Shown one piece after another: positions 43,877-56,188 of a stretch of DNA of 64,000 nucleotides. Made by a program: the position numbers and the translations under genes. The stretch is from Polytrichum commune. Its lineage: Eukaryota > Streptophyta > Polytrichopsida > Polytrichales > Polytrichaceae. The stretch is from positions 12,464,001 through 12,528,000 of the forward strand of contig OX485809.1 of assembly GCA_950295325.1 (NCBI GenBank). The letters run 5' to 3'. Below the pieces are notes generated by a model, which was not told where the DNA came from, did not search any database, and saw only the letters and a program-made list of their open reading frames with translations. Position 1 is the first letter of the stretch; each line of letters starts with the position of its first letter.

Positions 43877-44774
43877 TGAAGCGGGTAGTAGTTACAAGGC
43901 TTGGAGGTGACTAGGAGACTAGGAAACTAGAAGACTTGGAGGCAAGTAGGAATTTGGAGACACAAACTTGAGAGAGAGGGAGGAGTGCTCGAGGCTCGGT
44001 AAGTATTCTCTTTTGAGTTTTTCATTTGAATTTATTAGAGTAGTTGTATTTCAATTAATTCCTTGGAATGAATTGCATTGTCAATTATGCAATTTCATTC
44101 TTGAGGAAGGAGCGCGGCGAAGGTACGTTCGCCACCCTCTTGGGATTTTGATAAAAAAATCAAAAGGAACCTAAGACCAGTAGCTAATTAAATTTTTAGA
44201 TGGATAAATTAATTTAGGACTTTCGACTTTGACACTCACCTCGGGGTGAGTCTCCGAGTCTCGGGGCTTGTAAGTGATGATATAGTTAGAATTGTTAGTT
44301 AGACTTTGGTGATGGTTATATCACGATTGGACCGCGATTGAGGGGAGTGCTAACTTGCAGGGGGAAGCGATAGCTTAAGGTATGAGTACTTTCTTCCAAT
44401 TGAATCTTTAAGTAATTAAGGAACGACTTTTGTAATTGCCATTGTTGTTATCCGACGTAGAGGGTAATTCCTTAGTCATAGCATTATATTGGAAACTTAA
44501 GGGTGATACCTTGGTTTTCGAGATGATGTATGGCGACGGTCACCCCCTCACTATCGGTAATGTGGTGAGTGCCTATTCGAAGAAAAGTGCGGAGGTGATG
44601 CTCCGACTTGACTAACAACTGGCATGAACATGCCTATCCCCTGTTTGGGATTGTTCACCTAAGTTGGCTTGCAGGTTCTTTTTCCTCACCTCCATAATTT
44701 TTAATTATCTACACCAAGATAAGTGGAAAGATTAAGAAGGGAAATGTGAGGATTGTGCTTGGGTCAAGTAAGGG

Positions 44775-45446
44775 TTGGTCGATGCTTATGGAATGCAAGG
44801 TAAGACACGTTCTCAAAAACCAAGCTTGATAGTAGGATTAGAAAAATCTACGCAAAAGAAACGATCCTCTAGAATTAGTGATAGATTAGAACAAGATGAT
44901 GTTAGGATAGAGAGTTGCTTAAATGTCGAACCTAGGACTAGATCATTTCTAGATACATTAGAATTAGGAGCTCAACTTGAAGAGGAGATCACTCCCTCCA
45001 AGTTGAGTGGTGAAACTTCATCGGGAAACTACACACCTAGGGAGGAATTTCCGATAGGAGTTGATAGGGGATTGTTAGATAGTTCACCGGTCACTATAGA
45101 TGAAGATCGAGGGATGGATCCGCCCCCTATACCGCCTATTCATCCATTGGTTAGGCCGAGAGGCTTACCCATTGTAGTTCCACAAAACTTACAAGCGGTG
45201 GACATACCGTCCCACTTCCCTAAGTTTTATGGAACTAAGGATGAGGATCTTTCAAGGCATATGGAGAGGTATATGGAGAGGTTGGCTAGCTCCCTCGTGA
45301 TTAATCCGGGTTATTGGTTAATGTGGTTTCCCACCACCTTAGAGGGCGAAGCCTGTGAGTGGTATACGGATCATGCCGAGGGTCATTTTAGAAGTTGGGA
45401 TCAACTACAAAGAGAGTTCTTAAACGAGTTCCGTCCGGAAGTCAAC
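44775..45446 (+). pseudogene. Gag of the large gypsy element, truncated
   Basis: An open frame from about 44790 with a basic start, PPPIPPI, then the capsid-like region: PKFYGTKDED, HMERYMERLASS, WFPTTLEGEACEWY and WDQLQREFLNEFRPEV. This matches the retrotransposon gag core. The frame leaves homology at about 45440 and stops at 45461; the rest of gag, protease and most of reverse transcriptase are replaced by foreign sequence up to 48726. Confidence 0.75.
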
Positions 45447-47705
45447 GACGCTACCGTGTGAGCGGTGGGACGCGAGCGGTGAGCAGAAAAAAATCAACAC
45501 TTTCCAATTATAGTAATAAAATTTCCAAATTTAGAAAATATAAATAGAAAAAATTGTGGGACCTTTTTTTTTAGTAAAAATGATGGACCTATTTCTGTGC
45601 AAATTTTGAGGGCTTTAAGGACAAAGACTTGGTTTTACGGTACCTTTCAGAGAGACTAGTTCACATGATCTAATTAAACCAGGGAACTTTTGACTGTCCA
45701 TATGTAGTAAGTTTTTGCTATGACTTTAAAACAACAAAACCCAGGGAACAAAGTCTCCAGGAAGACTGAGATAGTGTCTATAAGGGTTAATGTCACATTG
45801 GATTAAGGATTTCAATAACATGTTAGGGTCTTTCTTCCTTCATTACTTCTTAATTCCATTTATTTTCCCACTCTTAAGGTTCTTTTGTGCTTCCTCAGTA
45901 GTGAGTGACTCCATCCTATCAAAAGGTAATTTTCTATCATTCTATGGTTTCGACATATGTCCGTCGTGAAGCTCAAAAGCTTGGCAAGTAGTCCTTGGCA
46001 ATTCGTCAGGACCGAAGTCCGGGGTAATGTCTTTTGCATGCCATAACATCTTTCACAACAAGAATTTGAACTTTGCGATAAATTCAAATTAATCCTGTTT
46101 AATTCAACTTACGGTCTTTCGGCCATTCCTTTCAAAACTGTAACCATCCTCTTCATCTACTACTTATCTGGCAAGTCATCACCACAAACAACACAAGATT
46201 ATATATATATATATATTCAATGCATCGACAAATCAGGCGATAATCTTTGATCCAAGCTCAGCATTATTTCCAGCTTAGAAGGGATGCACCCTCGGTAATG
46301 TCTCACACCAAAGAAACCACTTCTCTCTCATGAGAGGGTAATGTCTTTTTGCAGCTCATAGCCTGCTACTAGGTATGTCTTTATCCTTACAGTCCTACAT
46401 CGGCCTTACGCCAGGTAATGTCTAGTAGCCACACTCAGACTTTTTCTCCAGGACATGCACCTCTCAAGAGCCTTGTTCTCTCTGACTTGACGTCTGTAAG
46501 GCTACGTTCTAGTCTGACTTTTCCTCTTCCCACTACGTCTCACTCAACGGCTCTAAAGACTATCGCTTACCTCTTCTCCTTCATGGCCTCTCTGGATCCA
46601 TGTAGGCGATAGCCATATAACACAGGCGATGGCCTTTCTTGAACTCCTTACCTTCTCTGACCTTCCGTCTTCTTTCCCTCTCTCTTTCTCTATGCTGGCT
46701 ATGGCCTTTATCCTGTCTCTACCCTGCTGGTCTCTTCCCAGACTCTACCTTTCACTCGCCTAATTGCCAATGCTCCCTGTAGCTTCCTACGGCTATTGCC
46801 CAGATACTTACGCTCAATGTCTATAGCCCTTTGTCCTCACTTCGGACTTGAAGGACCCACTTTCTTGACCATGGCCACATTCAGACTATTGCCATATACT
46901 GTCACGACTTTCTCTTACAGCTCTTCGCCCTCATGGCGTAGATAACCAATTACAGACTCAAGACTATTGCCACAATAAGACAGACACTTCTTTATTCATC
47001 GACAACTTCCATACGACAACAACTTCCACTTCAAAGACTATTGCACTTCCAAGATACTTTACTCAAACTGTTCAAAATCAAAGTTTCATGAGAGTCTGAA
47101 TCACTCAGCTCTCCACACTGTCCATTACTGCCGGCCTCTCGCTCGGCATCGCCTATTGCTAATCGTTAAGCCTCAATCTCTGAGTGCTTGAACGCTCCTA
47201 ACAACCTAATTGCTTCTACTTTGAGACTATGTCTGATACTACAATGAAAAATAGCCTGTCTTGGCAATGGCCAGCCTCCTCCCTATAAGCGGAGGAGAAG
47301 ATGGTGGTTACAACCGCCTGCCCACTGGCTATTGCCCTATGTTCACACTGGCTAATTGCCCTTGACTGACTATTGCTATTACTAATCACTAATTTAGCAA
47401 GTTGGGCTTCGAAGCCAGGCGATTGCCAAAAAATCGAGCTTACACCATATTATGGTGAGAGCTGCTTAATCATAGGCTATGGTTACAACGTAAGAGAAAA
47501 TTCTAAGTCAAAAAATTCAAGCATTCAAGCAAAGTAGCAAAATTCGTACCATTCAATAACATCTAAAACTACCGTTGGAAGCAGAGACCCATAAATATTT
47601 AGAAACCTTTATATATATCTAAAAATGAATACAATTCACATCATGTAGATAATGATAGGTCTGATATATCAGCGATATTTTCGGACACATGCTCCATAGA
47701 ACTTC
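45447..47705. other. Unidentified insert in the large gypsy element
   Basis: AT-rich left part with GTGAGCGGTGAGCAG at its edge, then a region with GGTAATGTCT recurring at about 46023, 46296, 46339 and 46413 and many CTATTGCC motifs. A short minus-strand frame (46080-45860; with AKDITPDFG and DRMESLTTEEAQKN in another frame) looks like a decayed coding piece that I could not assign. Element ends were not found. Confidence 0.35.
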
Positions 47706-48726
47706 AAATTTTGGGAGCAATCACAAAAACTAATTGTTTATGACCCCCTGAAATTTCAAATTATTTTCATTTTTTGCCAAAACGTTATGGCCTTTTTAGT
47801 CTGCAACTCTTGAAAACACTTCAGAATGATATATCTCCTTCTCATCTATTTGGAATGACTTGAAATTTGTACCACAACTAGGAAACCTAAGAACAAAGCA
47901 TCTCTCAAAATTTCATGCGTTTCCAAGCCTCTATCCAGGAGTTATGCCCATTTCAGCTCGAAAATGTAGGCAAAGTTCAGAATGTCATAACTACTGCTCT
48001 AATACTTCAAACATCCTCAGATTTTGACCATGTTTATATAGACAAGTTGTTTACTAACCCTCTAAATTTCAACGAAGTATCTTCTTCTGCTCGGAAGTTA
48101 TGCCCCTTACAACCTAGACTACTCAAAAATTAACCAAGAAATATGAACTCAAATACTACAACTTCAAACCTTAAAATATCTTAAAATTATTCACACCAAA
48201 ACTAATTCTAACAAGAGGTCAAGCCCTCTTCAAGGCCAACTAGCCTTGGCTCTCCCACTAAAAACTAAGCACACACATGTGCTCCAATCTTGCTTCCAAC
48301 ACACCCACATTTATAACACTTGGGGTGTCTTAGAGCACGAAAGGAAGAGAGGATGAGTGAGGGAAGAATAAGGGATTATATAGTGAGTTTGAGGGGGTGA
48401 GCACCCTCAAGGCTCACGATAAGCCCTGGAGATCTCCTCCTACTTTGTAGGTTCTAATCCTATCTCCTAAGCCTTCCTCCCTCAAATGATCAACAAGGAT
48501 CATAATTCAAACATTTAACTAACCTTGGTTTTCTACCTACCACACTTTACCAAGGTTTGTCCTTCTCCTACTTAAATCCACTCCACAAAAGCTTAATGCT
48601 TCAAACTAAGCTTTCTTCAAGCTTCATTCTTGTTATATTTTTGTGAATAATTATAAATCACCAAAACACCACTTGTAATGTTTTACAAGTGTTAACAACC
48701 AATGTGGGCATCAATTTGGGCTCACA
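47706..48726 (-). mobile_element. LTR-C fragment, inverted, abutting pol
   Basis: It ends at 48726 with TTTGGGCTCACA, the inverse of the LTR-C start, and extends left to a segment matching LTR-C up to the GGGAGCAATCAC block. The 3' third of the LTR is missing. It is noticeably more diverged from the LTR-C at 38848 than the LTR at 57859 is. It touches the pol frame directly at 48727. Confidence 0.7.
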
Positions 48727-50133
48727 TAGGACTACAAAGGGGAGTTTTGTTGGGTTATGTTGTGAGCGAAAAGGGAAGAGAACCGGATCCCGACAAGATA
48801 GCGGTCATTGACGGGTTAGAAACTCCGAAAAATGCCAAGGGAATCTCTAAGTTGTTAGGACATGTGGGGTGGTATAGAGAGTTGATCCCGGATTTTGCAA
48901 AGATAACGGTCCCTATCACTCAATTGCTCAAGAAGGATGTCAGATTTGTTTGGACGGATGAGTGCCAAAAAGCCTTTGTAGAATTGAGATCAAAATTGAG
49001 CACTTATCCCGTCTTAAGGCCACCGGATTGGGAAAAGCCTTTTCATGTGTATTGTGATGCTAGCAACGTAGCGGTGGGTAGTGCCTTGTATCAATCCACG
49101 GGAGAGAAGGGGAAGGATCTACCCGTAGCTTATGCTAGTAAGCAATTGACTTCCGCGGAGAGGAATTACTCCACTACGGAGAGAGAGTGTCTAGCCATGG
49201 TATTTTCAGTCAAGAAGTTTAGGCACTATCTTATTTGTAATCCGGTAGTGTTTTTTGTGGATCACATGGCCATTAAATATTTGGTCAACAAGCCGGAGTT
49301 GAGTGGAAGGTTGGCTAGGTGGGTCTTGTTACTCGAAGAGTTTGATTACACGGTGGAATATAAACCGGGCGGTCCGGGCCGCATGCATTTACAAGCCGAC
49401 CACTAGTCTAGATTGTCGGAGGAGATGGCACTACGCCAAAAGATGATAGCCTCATGGATGATAGATTGTTTGTAGTCACGTCCACACCGGATTGGTATGC
49501 CGGAATTGTAGAGTTCTTGACCACTCAACAATATAATTACCAACCGAATGGACGAAAGAGGAGAAAAGAAAGGTTAGAGTCAATAGTAGGCACTTTGCAG
49601 TGATAGGCAATAGATTGTTCAGGAGGGGAGCGGACACCATCTTGAGAAGATGTGTATCGCAAGTAGAGGTTCCGGATATTCTAGAGGCTTGTCATGATAG
49701 TGCTTGTGGAGGGCATTTTTCTGGTCAACTTACCGGCCAAAAAATCCTTAGAGCATGTTACTTTTGGCCTACATTGTTTCAGGATTCACACGACTATGTT
49801 AGAAGGTGTGATGCTTGCCAAAGGTACGCTAGAAATGACCTTAGGATGGAGATGCCATTACACATTTCATTACCACTAGTTCCCTTTGAGAAATGGAGAA
49901 TAGATTATGTAGGGGAGGTCCATCCCCACTCTTCGAGGGGGATGGCATACATTGTTGTAGCTACCGAGTACTTGACTAAATGGGCGGAAGCCAAGGCGGT
50001 CAAAACCGACACGGCCGCACATGCCGCCACATTCATGTATGAAAATATCATTACTAGGTTTAGGGTCCCAAAGATTCTAGTTAGTGATAGAGGTACACAT
50101 TTTCTTAATGACCTCATTTCAGAGATGACTCAT
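48727..50133 (+). pseudogene. Gypsy pol: reverse-transcriptase thumb, RNase H, integrase (first part)
   Basis: Frame 48702-49406: LLGYVVSEKGREPDPDKI, LLGHVGWYRELIPDFAKI, FHVYCDASNVAVGSAL (catalytic Asp kept), YSTTERECLAMV, YKPGG. A stop (TAG) follows at 49404. Frame 49600-50133: integrase zinc site (HDSACGGHF, C..C in CDACQRY), catalytic core WRIDYVGE and LVSDRGTHFLN, then interrupted at 50134 by a family-A element. The YxDD palm is missing upstream. The second part continues at 57185. Confidence 0.8.
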
Positions 50134-51129
50134 TGTCGCGCACCTCTCCATGAGGAGTGGCCGAAACACCATGGGCACAAGGGGGACCCCGGAGTGACAC
50201 CCGGGACTTGTGGCGCCGTTGGTGAGAGGGCCCAAGTGATCCTAGTGTGGGTGAGGGCCCCGGGCGTTGGGAACGCCTCCCACCCACGAAGACTAGGAGG
50301 CACAAGGGCAAGGCCATGAGCTATGCGTAGCTCATGGCGTGGCGATTCTAGAATACTCAAGAACACCTCAATCGGAGGTGTGAGCTAGGAGTTATGGCCA
50401 TTTGAGTGGGGCGCCGTCCCGGGACAGCGCCCTGGTGCAGCAGTGCCTGGGAGTGACTCCCGGGACTGCCAAGGTTCAAACAGGCATAACGTCCTCATAA
50501 CTTGCCCGAATGGGGCAAGTGAGGCGTTCATCGGCATCTACGTGAAATGTAGATGAAGATGGAGTGGTTGGTTGTTATGATCCAACATCAAACAAGGAAG
50601 TTATGATGGTCTGAAGCTGCTGGGGGGTTCTAGGCCCAGCAGCTAAAGGAAAATGTCCACTTGGCCCCAACTCTTGGTAGAGAGACAAGAGGTTGGTTGA
50701 CGGTGGGGTAGGGGCCCCGCGTGAAGTCCTAGAGGCTTATATGGGTGAGGTGGTGTGGCCTCACCCACCCGAGGCCGAACGGCACGGCCTCCATTGGCAT
50801 TGGCCTAATGTGAGGCCATAGTTGCCTAGTATGGTTCGGGTTGTTGTAGTGTTGCTCCGGCAACGCGATGATCAACATAAGATTGGACTTCCATGGATGG
50901 AAGTCCACATCTAAGGATTGGTTACCGATTAAAGGGGTTGGTTAGCGATTGAAGGGGTGAGTCCCGAAAGCAAAGTAGGAGGGTTGGTTCCCCTCCTATG
51001 AACTATAAGGTCCGGGGTGAGAGGAGCTAACCATTAGCATGGCGGTATGCGAATGGTTAGCGCTCGTAACCTTTGCTAGGAAATGAAAATTGGCAAGATG
51101 GTCAAGGAGGGCTAGCAAGGGTTGCGACA
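50134..51129 (+). repeat. 5' LTR of the family-A element at 50134
   Basis: TGTCGCGCACC to TTGCGACA. Carries the family-A hairpin series; in one hairpin (around 50536-50555) the stem is CATCTAC/GTAGATG with a longer loop. It has a 20 bp partial duplication (GGTTACCGATTAAAGG / GGTTAGCGATTGAAGG) near 50930 that the other sub-lineages lack. Confidence 0.95.
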
Positions 51130-51131
51130 CG

Positions 51132-51143
51132 TGGTATCAGAGC
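51132..51143 (+). promoter_or_regulatory. Primer-binding site, initiator tRNA-Met type
   Basis: TGGTATCAGAGC, two bases after the LTR end, as in the element at 31275. Confidence 0.9.
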
Positions 51144-51771
51144 AGGGTTCCAAATTTTGAGCTCGCACTTTGAGGGAAACATGGCTATCAAAAAATGCGG
51201 GTTGTGATGGTGAGCCCGTGGTTTCCAAAAGGTTGTGAGGCTTAAATTGGGACAAGGATCATGTGCAAGTGGAGTTTGACCATACCATTGGTTCTAATGA
51301 CAATGGTGGGCACTAAGGTGGATTCGGTAAGGAAAATGAAGGAGTGCTTTGAAAAGGGCTTCCACAAACCTCCAAAAGTATTTGGGGCCTAGAATACCGA
51401 ATGCACCTAAAACCTTGGAGGGTATTAATTTTGGATTGAAATTCCAATTTGAAATGCTTAAAAGGTGGTGATGTTGGAATTGGTGCAAATGAGGCACCCG
51501 GGCCCTCTTAAGGCCTATGTGCGCTATTCAAACGCACAAGTGAAGGATACACCTAAAATGGACGACCTTGTGAGACATGCATCGTTTTAGGTGGGAATTC
51601 AAAAGCGGGTGGTGAATTCCATGTCCGAGTCCCCAAAGCTTCTTGAGGACGTATCGGGAATCTTTAAGATTTGAAGAACATTGAAGTCGATGGTCCTAAA
51701 AAGAAGTTCGACGGCGTACCACCATGAAGTGGGTTTAGCCGAAAAAGGTCTCAAGGAAATGGGCGTAAGTA

Positions 51772-52075
51772 GTGTGGCCGTTATACCAAGGCAAATCATG
51801 CTCGTTCCGCGGACGCAATGTGGGAAGGTGGCTTTGTGGTACCAAGCCAAATCATATTTGTGCTGTATGCGGAATGTTAGAAGTTGGTTTTATGCTACTA
51901 ATCCATATAATGTTTGGGCCGCGGACGGAATGTTACAATGTGAATTGGTGGTACCAAGCTAGAACATATTTGTGCCGCGGACGGGATGTTAAAAGTTGGC
52001 TTTGCGGACCAAGCCAAAACATATTGTTGCCGTGGACCGAATGTTAGACTATGGCTTTGTGGCCAAGGCTAATAG
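51772..52075 (+). repeat. Five-copy ~62 bp tandem repeat in the leader/gag remnant
   Basis: Units built around TTGTGCCGCGGACGGAATGTTAGAA and TGGCTTTGTGGTACCAAGCC. The element at 31275 has a single copy (about 32880-32930), so the array expanded in this lineage only. Confidence 0.75.
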
Positions 52076-52279
52076 CCTTAAGCCAAGGCCAAGTCTTTTA
52101 TACCTTGAGGCTCAAGTAATCGGAGATATGTCTCATGAGTTGACAAAGAGGCAATGGACTCTTTCATGAGCCCAAAGCTCATAAGGGGGTTGGGGCTTGT
52201 CGACGCATAGAGCGGGCAAGCCCACCAAGGTGCGGTTTGCAAAGGGCGAACCGCATGAAGCAAAGGAAGCCGCGATGCA

Positions 52280-52830
52280 TGTAACCTTTCAATGTGGGAC
52301 ATTGAATTTTGTCAAAATTTCACACCATGTGAAATTAATAAGGTGCATGTCATTGTAAAGGTCACCTTCTTTGAAACTCACATGATAGATGTGAGGCCGA
52401 AGCCGGTGTGCTTGCGGTGCATTATGATGTGTCATAATGACAAGGAGATGAAGTTCAAATTGACAAGGAGTCCTATGGTAGGAGGATCCAAGTTGAATTT
52501 GGTCTTAATGGACCAAATGCAAAATGGAAAACATAATGGTTGGAGTTCAATTGGAGCAACTCCAAAGAACTTATGGGGAGGCTAGGAAAGATGGGCCTCC
52601 CCTAAACCGTTTGGTGGGATGTTGGTGAGATACAAGGATGTATTCACCAATGTGTTGCCCAAAAAAATTACCGCCAAGGAGTGAAAAATAACTTTGCTCA
52701 ACAAGATATTGAGTTTTTGAGGTATGTGGTGACAAAGGAAGTTGGTGGAAGAACATGAAAAATGTCAAGGCAATCCAAGAGGAGAATTGGTCTTTGAGTC
52801 AAAAAAACGGCTAAGTTAGGTCATTTGTTA
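52280..52830 (+). pseudogene. Protease remnant and reverse-transcriptase scraps of the element at 50134
   Basis: NFTPCEINKVHVIV, ETHMIDVR and CHNDKEMKFKLTRSPMVGGSKLNLV correspond to the aspartic protease/linker region of chromovirus pol. RYKDVFTNVLPKKITAKE (about 52628-52680) is the start of reverse transcriptase; after a stop the next piece is already the thumb (DIEFLRYVVTKE at about 52705). The palm with YxDD is missing at exactly the same place as in the element at 31275. Confidence 0.7.
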
Positions 52831-52904
52831 GCCTAGCCAACTGCTACCACCATTTCATTCAAGGTTTTTCTAAGGTTGCTAGGACCTTAGTCAATTTGTT
52901 GAAA

Positions 52905-53600
52905 AAAAAAATGGCTATCCCAAGAGTGGGATGAGCCTTTTCACCAATTCTTTTGGGGAGCTTAAGACGAAGTTCTCTTCGCCGCCCGTGATCAAGTTTG
53001 CGGAGCTTGACAAATCTTTTGAGGTGCATACGGGGGCGAGTGATTTTACCATTGGTGGATGTTGATCCAAGATGGATGCCCATTGCATATGGGAGTATTA
53101 AGCTTAATGGTTGTCGAACCTTGCGCGACTTGTGAAAGAAATGGCTAACCCAAGAGTGGGATGAGCCTTTTCACCAAGTCTTTGAAGGAGCTTATGACGA
53201 CGTTCTCTTCGCCGCCCGTGGTCAAGTTCCCGGAGCTTGACAAACCTTTTGAGGTACATATGGGGGCGAGTGATTTTACTATTGGTGGATGTTGATGATG
53301 CAAGATGGGTGGCCATTGCGTATGGGAGCATGAAGCTCGATGGTTGTCCGACCTTGTGAAACTTGTGAAAGAAATAGCTATCCCAATAGTGGCATGAGCC
53401 TTTTCACCAAGTCTTTGGGGAGCTTAAGACCAAGTTCTCTTCGCCGCCCGTGCTCAAGTTCGCGGAGCTTGACAAACCTCTTGAGGTGCATATGGGGGTG
53501 AGTGCCTTTGCCAATGGTGGATTATGTGTAAGATGGATGGCCATTGCATATGGGAGCATGAAGCTCGATGGTTGTCAAAGAAGACAACCAACTCATGATA
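52905..53600 (+). repeat. Three tandem copies of the RNase H start, ~232 bp unit
   Basis: Markers for CTATCCCAAGAGTGGGA recur at about 52914, 53144 and 53378. Each unit again contains the CCGCCCGTG..CAAGTT and GACAAA.CTTTTGAGGTGCATA blocks and the changed GGGGGCGAGTGA in place of the catalytic Asp context. The last unit leads into RRQPTHDKEFLCHS, the normal continuation of RNase H. Confidence 0.82.
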
Positions 53601-53919
53601 AAGAATTTCTTTGCCATAGTGCATTGCTTGAAGAGGTGGGGACGCTATTTGGGATCACACAAAGCAAAGGTCTACATGGACAATGTGTCCTAAAAGAATT
53701 TTGACATACAAGCGCAAGTGAGCGCCAAGTCATTGTGGTGACATGATAGTTTGGCGCTTATAAAGGTGGATTTGATCCACAAACCGGACCGCGGAAATGT
53801 GGTGCCGGATGCGCGTGTAGACCGGAAGAGTTCCAACCAATGAGAACCATCCAAACCTTGTGGCTAATGTGTGCCGGCAAAGGAAACTTGTGATGCAAGA
53901 TACGGGAGGGGTAAATTAA

Positions 53920-55400
53920 CTACCCCAAAGCACAAAAACTTTTAGGTGAGCTTCGCAAGAGCAAGGTGCTCAAAGAGGTTAAGTTGGTGGACGGATTGTT
54001 CAAGTGCAAGCAAAGTTGGGTGTATGTGACACAAGGCAAGTTGAGGCTATCGGTTTTGAAGGAGGAATATGATAGTCTTATTGCCGGCCATAGAGGAGAA
54101 AGAAAAAGCCGCCATAGAATGGTGTCAAAGAGGTACCATTGGCGGTGCATAAAAGAGAATATAACCCACTTTGTGAAGGCGTGAACAAAGTGCCAAGTGA
54201 ACCGAGCCTCTTACCAAAAGCAAGGCGGTTTCTTGCAACCGTTGCCTATCCCGTCGGCACCATGGCATACTATCTGCATGGATTTGATCACAAGTTTGCC
54301 GGAGTCACATGGGTATGATACCATCTTGTTGATGGTAGAGCGGTTTGCCAAGTTGGCACACATGGTGCCGATTGTGGGAACCGCCGCCGCGTTGGAGACC
54401 GCATAGCCTTTTCTCAAAGGATGGTTGAGGCACCACGGGTTGCCAAGAGTGATTGTGTGGGATCAAGATCCAAAGTTCACAAGTGCATTTTCAATGCATT
54501 TCTCTAAGGAGGTCGGAATGAAACTAAGGTTTAGCACGGCCTTGCATTCCCAAATGGATGGGAAAACGGAGCGTGTGAATGGAGTCTTGAAGCAATACTT
54601 GAGGAACTTGGTGGGGGCGGACCAAGGAGATTGGGCGGACTATGTGGGTCGAGCGGAGTGTAATTGCAAGGTAGCCACACACTTGGCTACCAAGGGGTGG
54701 TCTTTCGTGGTGGCTTATGGAGTGGATGCGCTCCAACCTATTAACCTAGCTCTCGAGGGGGCACATTGAACACTAGAGTTTAACCAAGATGGTGAGGACT
54801 TGGCCAAGGATCGTAAACAACTCTTGGAGATGACCAAGTTGTTGGTGGAGAAAGCCCGAAGGTGCTACGGAGTGCAAGTCAATGCTGGAAGACGCGAAGT
54901 GGAGAATGAGGTGGGCCAAAAGGTGTTGTTGAATGTGAACAACTTCACCTAGCCGGAAGGCCTCACTCCAAAGTTCATGTCCAAAATTGGAGCTCCGTTT
55001 TCCATTGTGGAACAAGTGTTCAACGACATATATAAGTTGGAATTACCGCCGGAGATCAAAGTGCATCCGACATTTCATGTCTCATTCCTAAAACCATTTA
55101 AGGACGACACCTTGTGGCCCGATCACAAACAAGTGATTAGGCCACCTCCCCACCTTGTGGACGTCATTTGGAACATGAGGTAGGAGGGCATCCTCAAGTG
55201 TAGGAAGCCCAAATAAAAATGAAAGAAAATGTACAAAGGACTACTTGGTGAAATGGTGAGGATAGAATGAAGCCGTTTGGCTAGCGGCAAGAGACATGAT
55301 GAACGCCAAGGAATTGGTGAAGCACTTTGAAGAAAGTAAGGCTAGACATTCCAATAAAATGAAGCGTAGGCATTGATGAGGACATCAATCTCCTTTAGTG
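53920..55400 (+). pseudogene. Integrase and chromodomain-like region of the element at 50134
   Basis: Zinc site (HRGERKSRHR...YHWRCIKENITHF...C), core with CMDLITSLP, VIVWDQDPKFTSAFS and GKTERVNGVLKQYLR (Asp, Asp, Glu), a GPF/Y-type segment (GAPFSIVEQVFNDIYKLELP, HPTFHVSFLKPF), and after a stop a chromodomain-like EGILKCRK...KGLL.....WLA. Stops at about 54182, 54404, 54767 and 54950 break it. The element must have moved with enzymes supplied by another copy. Confidence 0.75.
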
Positions 55401-56188
55401 CGGGAGAGTCCCTAGTAGCACACTTAGCTTCGAGGCTAATTACTCCACAACATGAACTTGTTCTTTGGCTTGAGGGAATAAAGTCCAAACTTTAGCGGTG
55501 CAAAGAGAAAAGTATGAGATGAGGTCCTAGTCTTGTACTTGTGCTTGGTTAATGGAAGAGGGGGAATAGATATGCCAAACTAGGTTGGGTAAGCCGAGTA
55601 ATTGGGGGCTATGGCTTGGAAGGGCCTTGGATAAAATCAAGAAACTTCTTAGTTGTGGGCTTGTCCGGGCGGGGACAAGGTGATGGCGCGTGCTCATAAA
55701 AGTGCTACCCGCGAGCTAACGAGAGTTGGTGCATGGGAGTCATGAACCCATGTCTCGAAAGAGCAAAGTGGGAACCGAGTCGGGCGGGACTTGGCATCAC
55801 CCCCGTGCGATCGAGGCGTGGCTTAACAATGGAAAGCCATCTCGGAGTTGCAACCGAGACAACTTAGTGGAAGCGTTGAGGTCTCGCCTAGATGTGTCAT
55901 GTTAGGCTAGTAAAGCCTAATGGGGGAGGCCCCAAAGGAGGGGCAACCCAAGTGAGTCTCAAAGTAGGTGGGTCTATTGTAGGTTAGGTCCTTGGAGGAG
56001 TTCCAAGGTCGCTAACGGGCCGCCTAGGAACGACACCTTTGGGACTATGCCAAATTTGAAGATGCATTGTGGGGGTCGCGCCCTAAGGTAAACACAATGC
56101 CGCACCATAGAGGATGGCAACTTGAGAATTGGTGTGCCGACTACGAGTATAGTCGATGAGGGCATCGACTCCGTTTGGTGGGGGTGAG
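55401..56188 (+). other. 3' non-coding part of the element at 50134, with polypurine tract
   Basis: No frame. GGTGGGGGTGAG (about 56177-56188) is the likely polypurine tract. An upstream echo, GATGAGGACATCAATCTCC...AGTGCGGGAGA near 55376-55407, resembles GATGAGGGCATCGACTCCG...GGTGGGGGTGA at 56155-56187, so the tract region seems duplicated. Confidence 0.55.
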
